6,805 nucleotides of DNA from Alistipes sp. (GTDB taxonomy: Bacteria > Bacteroidota > Bacteroidia > Bacteroidales > Rikenellaceae): assembly GCA_017559685.1 (NCBI GenBank), contig JAFYQY010000150.1:1-6805 (forward strand). The letters run 5' to 3'. Below are positions 1 through 6,458 of the stretch, piece by piece (position 1 is the stretch's first letter; every line of letters starts with the position of its first letter). The notes beneath the pieces are model-generated. The model did no database searches. It was not told the DNA's origin and saw only the letters and a list, made by a program, of their open reading frames with translations. Made by a program: the position numbers and the translations under genes.

Positions 1-1
1 A

Positions 2-1495
2 ATCGACTCGAAGCGTAAATACTCATACTCGCACAACGATAATATCAACAACACCACTACCTTCCGTATCAATCCTACCTTCCGTGAGAAGCTTGGTCGC
101 TATACGACACTCAATCTGTCGTATAACTTCCAATATCAGATGCGAGACCGTGATGTGTTGAACTACACGACCGATGATACTTACGAGACTCTGATGGAGA
201 AGATAAAGCCAAAGAGTTCCTCCTCGTACGAAGGCTTGTATATCTTCCACGAGGCGAGTGGAGGTATGCGCTATGGCAAGGGAAAGACTTGGTTCTCGGT
301 CAATTTGCGCTATCGCAATACCGAACTTACAACCACAAACTTGTGGGCTGCGGAGAATCCGACCGTCTCACGCAAGTTCAACAACTTCCTCTATAACGCC
401 ACCGTGAATGTCGCTGTAAGCAGCAAGCACAGCCTTCGTATGGCGTTTAACTCGAAGATGAAGGTGCCTGGAATCTGGACTTTGAACGACCAATATAATG
501 TAAATAACTCGTCGTACCTCTCGGTTGGTAATCCCGACTTGAAGCCTTCACAGGAGCATAACGCCTTTATTCGCTATACGAATGTGTCGTCTCGCTTCGG
601 TACCACATTTATGGTTATGGCTAAGGCGGACTACGTACAAGATTATATAGGTACAAAGATTGTTTACGAGCCTGGAAAGATCGAACTCCTGGACTATATC
701 TTGCCTGATGGTACTACCCACTACGCAAAATATACCCCTATTCAGCTCTCGCAGCAGGTCAATCTCGACGGCTATTGGTCGTGCGAGGCTCGCACATCAT
801 TGGGCTGGCCATTGAAGCACCTGCGTTCGAACTTGAACTTCGTATTGGGTGGAACATACTCGGATATCCCGATGGAGGTTGTCTCGACAGACTATTTGGA
901 TAAGAATAATATCCCTGTCATCGACGAGAATGGTCGCTTCTCGGTGCGAGGCGAGAATGTGTTGATGCACAACGCCAACGCATACGCACAGGTTACTTTG
1001 GGTAGTAATATCTCGGAGAATGTTGACTTTACAGTCACTTGGCGAGGCACATACAGCTACAACAATAGCACCCTCTCTGACTTTAATAATCAGTACTTTA
1101 TGCACTACCTGCGAGGTAATATAAAGGCGGTGTTGCCGTTGGGATTTACCATAACCTCGTCGTTGAATTTCACCCACTTTATAGTCTACACACACAACTT
1201 CAACGATATGTTTACGCTGTGGAATATATCGGTGGGTAAGAAGGTTTTGAATGGTCTTGGCGAGGTAGAGTTGTGCGTGGATGATGTGCTCAATCAGAAT
1301 ACCTCTTTTGGTCGCTATGTGATAGCCAACTACTCGCAGTTGCGCTACAATACGGTGTTGGGACGTACCTATCTCGTGAAATTTACCTACAATCTGCGCA
1401 GTCTCGGTGGTCAGCAGCGTCGTAATAAGTCGCTCAATATCCCGCAAGACCCACTCGGCGATGTGCAGTCTCGCCTCGATGCTCTCAAGTTTTAG
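2..1495 (+). CDS. Outer-membrane beta-barrel protein, TonB-receptor-like, C-terminal part (5' partial)
   Basis: The frame is open from base 2, so the gene begins outside the window; 497 residues are visible, ending in TAG at 1493-1495. The protein is a run of alternating polar/hydrophobic strands rich in Tyr, Asn, Thr and Ser, typical of an outer-membrane barrel. The motif GNPDLKPS (visible residues 176-183) is a hallmark of the barrels of Bacteroidetes TonB-dependent receptors and the related outer membrane beta-barrel family (PF14905-like). The last convincing strand is YLVKFTYNL, followed by about 30 hydrophilic, Arg/Asn/Gln-containing residues. Any signal peptide, carboxypeptidase-like domain and plug would lie upstream and cannot be seen. 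Substrate is unknown: no SusD-like partner or regulator is in view, so I would not call it SusC. Inference: an envelope transporter or OmpA-independent barrel protein. It converges with aroB, overlapping by 4 bp. Coding status is certain; subfamily is moderately sure. Confidence -1.
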   Translation: MDSKRKYSYSHNDNINNTTTFRINPTFREKLGRYTTLNLSYNFQYQMRDRDVLNYTTDDTYETLMEKIKPKSSSSYEGLYIFHEASGGMRYGKGKTWFSVNLRYRNTELTTTNLWAAENPTVSRKFNNFLYNATVNVAVSSKHSLRMAFNSKMKVPGIWTLNDQYNVNNSSYLSVGNPDLKPSQEHNAFIRYTNVSSRFGTTFMVMAKADYVQDYIGTKIVYEPGKIELLDYILPDGTTHYAKYTPIQLSQQVNLDGYWSCEARTSLGWPLKHLRSNLNFVLGGTYSDIPMEVVSTDYLDKNNIPVIDENGRFSVRGENVLMHNANAYAQVTLGSNISENVDFTVTWRGTYSYNNSTLSDFNNQYFMHYLRGNIKAVLPLGFTITSSLNFTHFIVYTHNFNDMFTLWNISVGKKVLNGLGEVELCVDDVLNQNTSFGRYVIANYSQLRYNTVLGRTYLVKFTYNLRSLGGQQRRNKSLNIPQDPLGDVQSRLDALKF

Positions 1496-2505
1496 AGTAT
1501 AGAGTCTAACTCCTCGAACGATACCAATCTATCCTCGACAGCACCTACTGCGGTCGGGATGATAAGGTGCAGGGCATTGCCCTTGCGCTTCTTGTCACCC
1601 TTTATGGCATCGAGCAGTTGTCGGCGCTCAACGGGTAGGGTAGTGTCGAAACCATACTTCGATAAGAGTGAGAGTATGCGCTCGGCATCGCTCTGCGATA
1701 TCAAGTTGAGCGAACGAGCCGAGTTTGTTATGTGGTGAAGACCTGTCGCTACGGCCTCGCCGTGCGATAGTTTTGAGGTGCATTTTTCGATGGCGTGAGC
1801 CAATGTGTGACCGAGGTTAAGAATGCGACGACGACCTCCCTCTCGCTCATCTTCGGCCACGACCGAAGCCTTCACTTGAGCCGAGCGAGCGATAACATTC
1901 TGGAGCAAAGTGTTGTCTTGGCGCAACTGCTCGAATGAGCTCTGCTCCAAGATGTTAAACAACTCGGCGTCGCCCAATATCGCAGTCTTGATAACCTCTG
2001 CCAAACCTGCACGAAACTCTCTTACGGGCAGGGTGTGCAGGAGCGACACATCGCAAATTACAAATCTCGGTTGCGAGAATGTGCCGACCATATTCTTGAA
2101 ACCGCCAATGTTTACGCCATTCTTTCCGCCAATCGACGCATCTACAGCTCCGAGTAGGGTGGTGGTGACGAAGCCGAACTCCACACCACGCATATAGGTC
2201 GAGGCAACAAAGCCCGCAATGTCGGTTACGATGCCGCCGCCGATGCCGAGAATAAAGGTCGAACGGTCGGCGCCCATCTCGATGAGTTTGCGGTAGATCT
2301 CATCCAAGGTGGTCAGACTCTTTGCTTGCTCGCCCTGTCCTACGAAGATGTGCTCGTATGGCAAGATAAGGTCGTGGTGAGTGCGGTCGATATTGCTGTC
2401 AGATATCACGATAACACGCTTTTCGGGCAATAACTCGTTGAGCAACTCCGCTGCGTTGCCTATGTAAGCACGACTCTTGTCGGTAATTTCGATAACCTTT
2501 GCCAT
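1492..2505 (-). CDS. aroB: 3-dehydroquinate synthase
   Basis: AroB converts DAHP to 3-dehydroquinate, the second step of the shikimate pathway, in the cytoplasm, using NAD+ and a divalent metal. From the ATG at 2505 the product is 337 residues, slightly short for the family (about 350-360). Visible motifs: the NAD-binding glycine-rich segment GGGIVTD (89-95), the substrate/NAD region TTLLGAVDASIGGKNGVN (about 115-132), GLAEVIK (168-173) with metal ligand Glu170, LNLGHT (229-234) with His233, LSHGEA (246-251) with His248, and a Lys-rich KGDKKRKG (302-309). All three expected metal ligands are present. An in-frame GTG at 2517 would add four residues; I prefer the ATG because the predicted -7 box at 2529-2536 puts the transcript start near 2522, leaving only about 5 nt before GTG. 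No Shine-Dalgarno is seen. It is divergent from typA and convergent with the outer-membrane gene, so it is probably monocistronic. Confidence -1.
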   Translation of the reverse strand: MAKVIEITDKSRAYIGNAAELLNELLPEKRVIVISDSNIDRTHHDLILPYEHIFVGQGEQAKSLTTLDEIYRKLIEMGADRSTFILGIGGGIVTDIAGFVASTYMRGVEFGFVTTTLLGAVDASIGGKNGVNIGGFKNMVGTFSQPRFVICDVSLLHTLPVREFRAGLAEVIKTAILGDAELFNILEQSSFEQLRQDNTLLQNVIARSAQVKASVVAEDEREGGRRRILNLGHTLAHAIEKCTSKLSHGEAVATGLHHITNSARSLNLISQSDAERILSLLSKYGFDTTLPVERRQLLDAIKGDKKRKGNALHLIIPTAVGAVEDRLVSFEELDSIL

Positions 2506-2528
2506 AAATTTATGCACGATTAGTTACA

Positions 2529-2536
2529 CAAAAGTA
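2529..2536 (-). promoter_or_regulatory. Predicted -7 promoter element of aroB
   Basis: Read on the minus strand this is TACTTTTG, an exact match to the Bacteroidetes sigma-ABfr -7 consensus TAnnTTTG. It lies 23 bp upstream of the chosen aroB ATG, giving a predicted leader of roughly 15-18 nt. I see no convincing -33 TTTG/TTG box at the expected spacing, so the call rests on the -7 match and position alone. Confidence -1.
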
Positions 2537-2558
2537 GTAATTTTCCGATTAAAATTCG

Positions 2559-2566
2559 TAATTTTG
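2559..2566 (+). promoter_or_regulatory. Predicted -7 promoter element of typA
   Basis: TAATTTTG matches the Bacteroidetes -7 consensus TAnnTTTG exactly and sits 31 bp before the typA ATG, predicting a leader of about 25 nt. No clear -33 box is seen. The flanking sequence AATTCGTAATTTTGC (2553-2567) matches, with one mismatch, the corresponding sequence in front of the DUF454 gene at 6437-6451, which supports it as a real promoter core. It probably also drives the downstream purine permease. Confidence -1.
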
Positions 2567-2597
2567 CACGTTATTTAGGTAAAAACATCGCAATCGT

Positions 2598-4397
2598 ATG
2601 CAAAAACTACGCAATATTGCAATTATTGCCCACGTAGACCACGGTAAAACTACTTTGGTTGACAAGATGATTTTGGCGGGCAATCTTCTTCGTGAGCCGT
2701 CAAAGACGGGCGACCTCGTACTCGATAACAACGACCTCGAGCGTGAGCGTGGAATCACCATCCTCTCGAAGAACGTATCGGTAATCTACAAGGACTACAA
2801 GATTAACATTATCGACACCCCAGGCCACGCCGACTTCGGTGGCGAGGTGGAGCGTGTCTTGAATATGTGCGACGGAGTGTTGCTCTTGGTTGACGCCTTC
2901 GAGGGTACTATGCCCCAGACTCGCTTCGTGTTGCAGAAGGCTCTCTCACTCGGCAAGAAGCCGATTGTAGTAATCAACAAGGTTGACAAGCCAAACTGCC
3001 GCCCCGAGGTTGTGAACGAGCAGGTTTTCGACCTTATGTTTACACTCGATGCTACCGAGGAACAGCTTGATTATAAGACTATTTACGGTTCGGCAAAGCA
3101 GGGTTGGATGTCGCACAAGTGGAACGAGAAGACCGATAGCATCGTGCCGTTGCTCGACGCTATTATCGACGAGATTCCTGAGCCTGCAACCACCGAGGGT
3201 ACTCCTCAGTTATTGGTCACATCGCTTGAGTATTCGTCGTATATCGGTCGTATTGCTGTGGGCAAGCTCACTCGTGGTACACTCGTAAATGGTCAGAATG
3301 TAACCCTCGCAAAGCGTGACGGTACAACAATGATAAAGACCAAGATTAAGGACTTGATGGTATTCGACGGTCTCGGCAAGAAGAAGGTCGACAAGGTTGA
3401 GTGCGGTGAGATTTGTGCTTTGGTCGGAATCGAAGGTTTCGAGATTGGCGATACAATATGCGATGCGGAGAATCCTGAGCCACTTCCGCCAATCAAAATC
3501 GACGAGCCTACAATGTCGATGCTCTTCACTATCAATAACTCGCCATTCTTCGGTCGTGAGGGTAAGTTCGTGACATCACGCCACCTCAAGGATCGTCTCG
3601 ATAGCGAGTTGGAGCGCAACCTTGCACTCCGTGTTCAGCAGGGACAGAATGCCGACTCGTTTGTGGTGTTCGGTCGAGGTGTGTTGCATCTCTCTGTTTT
3701 GGTCGAGACTATGCGTCGTGAGGGCTACGAGTTGCAGGTAGGACAGCCAAAGGTTATCATCAAGGAGATTGACGGCGTCAAGTGCGAGCCTATCGAGGAG
3801 ATGACCGTAGACTGCCCTGAGGAGTATGCAGGTACAGTTATCGAGTTGACTACTCGTCGTAAGGGTACACTCACAAATATGGAGTCTACAAATGGCCGTA
3901 CTCGTCTCGAGTTCGATATCCCTTCACGTGGTATTATCGGCTTGCGTTCGAATATGCTTACAGCAACCGCTGGTGAGGCTATTATGTCGCACCGCTTGCG
4001 TGCTTTCGAGCCGTATGTCGGCGATATCGATATGCGTACCAATGGCTCAATTATCGCATCCGAGACAGGTACTGCATACGCCTATTCGATCGATAAGTTG
4101 CAGGATCGAGGTCGATTCTTCATTTCGCCAATGGAGGAGGTCTATATGGGACAGGTTATCGGCGAGCACACCCGTAGCAACGATATCACTGTAAATGTCT
4201 GCAAGTCGAAGCAGTTGACCAATATGCGAGCTTCGGGCTCTGATGATAAGGCGGTTATCGTACCTCCGAAAATCTTCTCGTTGGAGGAGGCGTTGGAGTA
4301 CATCAAGGAGGACGAGTATGTTGAGGTAACACCAAAGTCTATGCGTCTCCGCAAGATTTTGCTCAACGAGGTAGATCGTAAACGTGCATCTAAATAA
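2598..4397 (+). CDS. typA: Ribosome-associated translational GTPase TypA/BipA
   Basis: TypA/BipA is an EF-G/LepA-like GTPase that binds the ribosome and is linked in other bacteria to stress and cold adaptation and 50S assembly. The product is 599 residues, close to the normal ~600. GTPase motifs in order: G1 AHVDHGKT (11-18), G2 region RERGITI (49-55), G3 DTPGH (73-77, with catalytic His77), G4 NKVD (127-130) and G5 SAK (165-167). A domain II beta-barrel and two EF-G-like domains follow. The TypA-specific C-terminal domain is clear: RGIIGLRSN (around 450), [10 protein letters not shown] (538-547) and TPKSMRLRK (578-586); these separate it from LepA and EF-G. The ATG at 2598 places the P-loop at the usual distance from the N terminus; no Shine-Dalgarno is visible, which is normal in this phylum. 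It is divergent from aroB, and the purine permease starts 11 bp after its stop with no terminator between, so the two are likely co-transcribed. Confidence -1.
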   Translation: MQKLRNIAIIAHVDHGKTTLVDKMILAGNLLREPSKTGDLVLDNNDLERERGITILSKNVSVIYKDYKINIIDTPGHADFGGEVERVLNMCDGVLLLVDAFEGTMPQTRFVLQKALSLGKKPIVVINKVDKPNCRPEVVNEQVFDLMFTLDATEEQLDYKTIYGSAKQGWMSHKWNEKTDSIVPLLDAIIDEIPEPATTEGTPQLLVTSLEYSSYIGRIAVGKLTRGTLVNGQNVTLAKRDGTTMIKTKIKDLMVFDGLGKKKVDKVECGEICALVGIEGFEIGDTICDAENPEPLPPIKIDEPTMSMLFTINNSPFFGREGKFVTSRHLKDRLDSELERNLALRVQQGQNADSFVVFGRGVLHLSVLVETMRREGYELQVGQPKVIIKEIDGVKCEPIEEMTVDCPEEYAGTVIELTTRRKGTLTNMESTNGRTRLEFDIPSRGIIGLRSNMLTATAGEAIMSHRLRAFEPYVGDIDMRTNGSIIASETGTAYAYSIDKLQDRGRFFISPMEEVYMGQVIGEHTRSNDITVNVCKSKQLTNMRASGSDDKAVIVPPKIFSLEEALEYIKEDEYVEVTPKSMRLRKILLNEVDRKRASK

Positions 4398-4408
4398 CAC
4401 TCAATACA

Positions 4409-5896
4409 ATGTTGAAGAGACTTTTTGGATTTGATCCAACCCAAACAACAATTAAGAAGGAGTTTATCGCAGGAATCACCACATTCCTTACGATGTCCTA
4501 CATTTTGGCAGTAAACCCTGCAATGTTCAGCCTGCTTGACGGTATGCCTGGCGGTGCAGTATTTACATCTACAGCTTTAGCCGGTATTATCGGCTGTCTT
4601 GCAATGGCCTTTTGGGGCAAACTTCCGTTCGGACTCGCTCCGGGTATGGGCTTGAACGCCTTCTTTGTCTATACCGTATGTCTCGGTATGGGCTACGATT
4701 GGCAGTTCGCTCTTACGGCGGTGTTGCTCGAAGGTTTTATCTTTATTCTGCTCACGGCTACGAATGTGCGTGAGGCGATTGTGAATGCCATACCTTTGAG
4801 TCTTCGTAACGCTATTGGCGCAGGTATCGGACTCTTTATCGCCTTCATCGGCTTAAAGGAGGCTGGCGTTGTTGTGTACGATGCTGCTACGCTCGTAAGT
4901 TTGGGCGATATTACTTCAGGCTCGGGCTTGCTTGCTCTTGTTGGCTTGGCTATTACAGGTTTCCTCTTTATGAGAAATGTGCCTGGTGCAATTTTGATTG
5001 GTATCTTGATTACGATGTTGATTGGTATCCCGATGGGTGTTACCGAGTTTAAGGGTGTTGTTTCGCACCCTGAGTCGGTTGCTCCAATCTTCTGCCAGTT
5101 CCAATTCGATAAGATTCTCTCGCTCGATATGCTTGTTGTGGTCTTTACATTCCTCTTTATCGATATGTTCGATACCGTAGGAACGCTCGTTGGCGTATGT
5201 ACAAAGGCGGGTTTGATGGACGAGAAGGGTAATATCCACCGTATTAAACAGGCGTTTATGGCCGACGCTATCGCAACTACTGCGGGTGCTATGCTCGGAA
5301 CATCGACCACAACAACCTACGTGGAGAGTGCTGCGGGCGTTGCACAGGGTGGTCGTTCGGGACTCACTGCATTTGCGGTGGCAATATGCTTTGCCGTTGC
5401 ATTGTTCTTCTCGCCATTGTTCCTTTCGATCCCATCGGCAGCAACAGCTCCTGCGCTTATCATCGTAGGTCTCTTGATGATGGAGCCTATCAAGAAGATT
5501 CCGTTTGACGACTTCGCTGAGTCTATCCCTGCATTTATATGTATTATAATGATGCCACTCACATACTCGATTTCGAACGGTATTTTGCTCGGTATGATCG
5601 CCTATGTGTTGATGAATATCATCTGCGCTAAGTTCAAGAATATCACTATCACAATGTATATTCTCGCAATTCTGTTTGTGCTTAAGTTTATCTTCATCAA
5701 TGAGGATACATTTAAGATGCACGAGGACTTGAATATTAAGAAGATAGAGGAGAACTGCGGAGTTGTCACAAACCACGCTATTTCGCTCAAAAACGACGAG
5801 GATAAGGCGAAGTTTGCCGAGGAGTTCGAGAGTGCAGTCAAGGCGTTGGTACCTGCGGCTGAGGAGACTAATACTGAAACTCCGACAGTAGAGTAG
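4409..5896 (+). CDS. NCS2-family purine base permease (AzgA/PbuG/GhxP type)
   Basis: Predicted inner-membrane, proton-coupled importer of purine bases (adenine, or hypoxanthine/guanine; sequence alone does not decide). The 495-residue product begins with the AzgA-type LFGFDP segment (5-10), then has about 12-14 hydrophobic segments from residue 20 to 430. Signature motifs: GLAPGMGLNAFF (75-86), IDMFDTVGTL (251-260), and the loop/TM10 block GTSTTTTYVESAAG (297-310) followed by QGGRSGLTA (313-321), all matching the AzgA branch rather than the UraA/xanthine branch. E. coli members are about 445 residues; here residues from about 432 to 495 form an extra hydrophilic tail rich in Glu, Lys and Ala and ending in a Thr/Glu-rich stretch, probably cytoplasmic. 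The 11-bp gap after typA holds no room for a promoter or purine riboswitch and no Shine-Dalgarno, so expression probably depends on typA read-through. A strong hairpin terminator follows the TAG. Confidence -1.
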   Translation: MLKRLFGFDPTQTTIKKEFIAGITTFLTMSYILAVNPAMFSLLDGMPGGAVFTSTALAGIIGCLAMAFWGKLPFGLAPGMGLNAFFVYTVCLGMGYDWQFALTAVLLEGFIFILLTATNVREAIVNAIPLSLRNAIGAGIGLFIAFIGLKEAGVVVYDAATLVSLGDITSGSGLLALVGLAITGFLFMRNVPGAILIGILITMLIGIPMGVTEFKGVVSHPESVAPIFCQFQFDKILSLDMLVVVFTFLFIDMFDTVGTLVGVCTKAGLMDEKGNIHRIKQAFMADAIATTAGAMLGTSTTTTYVESAAGVAQGGRSGLTAFAVAICFAVALFFSPLFLSIPSAATAPALIIVGLLMMEPIKKIPFDDFAESIPAFICIIMMPLTYSISNGILLGMIAYVLMNIICAKFKNITITMYILAILFVLKFIFINEDTFKMHEDLNIKKIEENCGVVTNHAISLKNDEDKAKFAEEFESAVKALVPAAEETNTETPTVE

Positions 5897-5913
5897 TCTG
5901 CTTGACATCAAAT

Positions 5914-5946
5914 AAAAAAGAGCGAGATTTCTCTCGCTCTTTTTTT
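5914..5946. terminator. Bidirectional intrinsic terminator between the permease gene and rpiB
   Basis: GAGCGAGA (5920-5927) pairs perfectly with TCTCGCTC (5932-5939) around a 4-base loop (TTTC). The stem is flanked by A6 (5914-5919) and T7 (5940-5946), which both extend the stem and supply a U-tract on either strand. It begins 17 bp after the permease stop and ends 15 bp before the rpiB stop, so it can end both converging transcripts. Confidence -1.
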
Positions 5947-5961
5947 GTTTGCTATCTAAGG

Positions 5962-6393
5962 TTACTTGGCAATCTTCTCGACACGACGGATGTGACGACC
6001 ACCCTCAAACTCGGTATTGAGCCACTCCTCAAGAATTGCCAACGCCTCTTCGTTCGAGATGAAACGAGCTGGAAGAACCAAGACGTTGCTGTCGTTGTGA
6101 AGGCGTGTAAGCTTCGCAATTTCAGGAATCCATACGAGCGATGCACGTACCTTCTGGTGCTTGTTGAGAGTCATTGCCATACCCTCGCCCGAGCCACAGA
6201 TGCCGATAGCACGTGGGAACTCGCCATTCTCGAGAGCCTCAGCCATAGGGTGTGCGTGGTCAGGGTAGTCGCAACTCTCCTCCGAGTGGCAACCAAAGTC
6301 AAAGACCTCAAAACCCTTCGACGAGAGGTATCCCGTCAAAAACTCCTTCATTTCGTAGCCTGCGTGGTCGCAAGCGATACCAATTTTCTCCAT
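5962..6393 (-). CDS. rpiB: Ribose-5-phosphate isomerase B
   Basis: RpiB interconverts ribose-5-phosphate and ribulose-5-phosphate in the non-oxidative pentose phosphate pathway (RpiB/LacA/LacB family, cytoplasmic). The 143-residue product is full length. Visible features: ACDHAG (7-12), DYPDHA (42-47), the active-site loop GICGSGEG (64-71) with the family catalytic Cys66 and Ser68 at the position of Thr in E. coli RpiB, NKHQKVRA (77-84), RLHNDSNVL (97-105) with the catalytic His99, and EGGRHIRRV (130-138) carrying phosphate-binding arginines. Cys66 identifies the B-type Cys-dependent group. The ATG at 6393 puts MEKIGIACDHAG at the expected N terminus; the frame stays open upstream without conserved sequence. 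It is flanked by its own promoter and the terminator at 5914-5946, so it appears monocistronic. Confidence -1.
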   Translation of the reverse strand: MEKIGIACDHAGYEMKEFLTGYLSSKGFEVFDFGCHSEESCDYPDHAHPMAEALENGEFPRAIGICGSGEGMAMTLNKHQKVRASLVWIPEIAKLTRLHNDSNVLVLPARFISNEEALAILEEWLNTEFEGGRHIRRVEKIAK

Positions 6394-6423
6394 AACTATA
6401 TCTGATTTTGTATATTTCTTCCA

Positions 6424-6431
6424 CAAATATA
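6424..6431 (-). promoter_or_regulatory. Predicted -7 promoter element of rpiB
   Basis: On the minus strand this reads TATATTTG, an exact match to TAnnTTTG. It lies 30 bp upstream of the rpiB ATG, predicting a leader of about 25 nt. No clear -33 box is seen at the expected distance. It is only 11 bp from the oppositely oriented -7 box of the DUF454 gene. Confidence -1.
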
Positions 6432-6442
6432 ATAATAATTTG

Positions 6443-6450
6443 TAATTTTG
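6443..6450 (+). promoter_or_regulatory. Predicted -7 promoter element of the DUF454 gene
   Basis: TAATTTTG matches TAnnTTTG exactly and sits in the 15-base context AATTTGTAATTTTGC (6437-6451), which is one mismatch from the typA promoter core. The DUF454 ATG begins 8 bp after the last base of the box, so transcription would start about 2-4 nt before the start codon or at it. Confidence -1.
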
Positions 6451-6458
6451 CCGCCGCA

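Larger units (their letters stand above)
2529..2566. repeat. Imperfect 38-bp palindrome spanning the aroB/typA divergent promoters
   Basis: The two divergent -7 boxes (2529-2536 and 2559-2566) are mirror images about the point 2547/2548, and a second inverted repeat, AATTTT (2539-2544) with AAAATT (2551-2556), is centred on the same point. Pairing the outer 16 bases of each arm gives 13 of 16 complementary positions. The central 6 bases (CCGATT) are not symmetric. Part of the symmetry follows from two mirrored -7 boxes in AT-rich DNA; the rest might be an operator for a dimeric regulator, which is inference. Confidence -1.

Noticed and set aside
797..1447. A 216-codon open frame on the minus strand opposite the outer-membrane barrel gene
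   Set aside because: It lies wholly inside the barrel gene, has no recognisable motif or promoter, and the plus-strand frame shows convincing barrel features.
2506..2517. GTG at 2517 as the aroB start
   Set aside because: It would add only His-Lys-Phe before the ATG-encoded Met and leave almost no leader after the predicted promoter; the ATG at 2505 fits better, though the GTG cannot be excluded.
4398..4408. A purine riboswitch in front of the permease gene
   Set aside because: Only 11 bp lie between the typA stop and the permease start, far too short for an aptamer, and the promoter region before typA shows no such fold.
4916..5911. A long open frame (331 codons) on the minus strand opposite the permease gene
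   Set aside because: The permease on the plus strand is full length with clear family motifs. The antisense product has no recognisable domain and an odd composition rich in His, Cys, Arg and Asn, as expected when biased codons are read backwards.
5902..6405. A 167-codon plus-strand open frame opposite rpiB
   Set aside because: It would begin just upstream of the terminator hairpin, run antisense through all of rpiB, and its product resembles no family; rpiB has all its catalytic residues.
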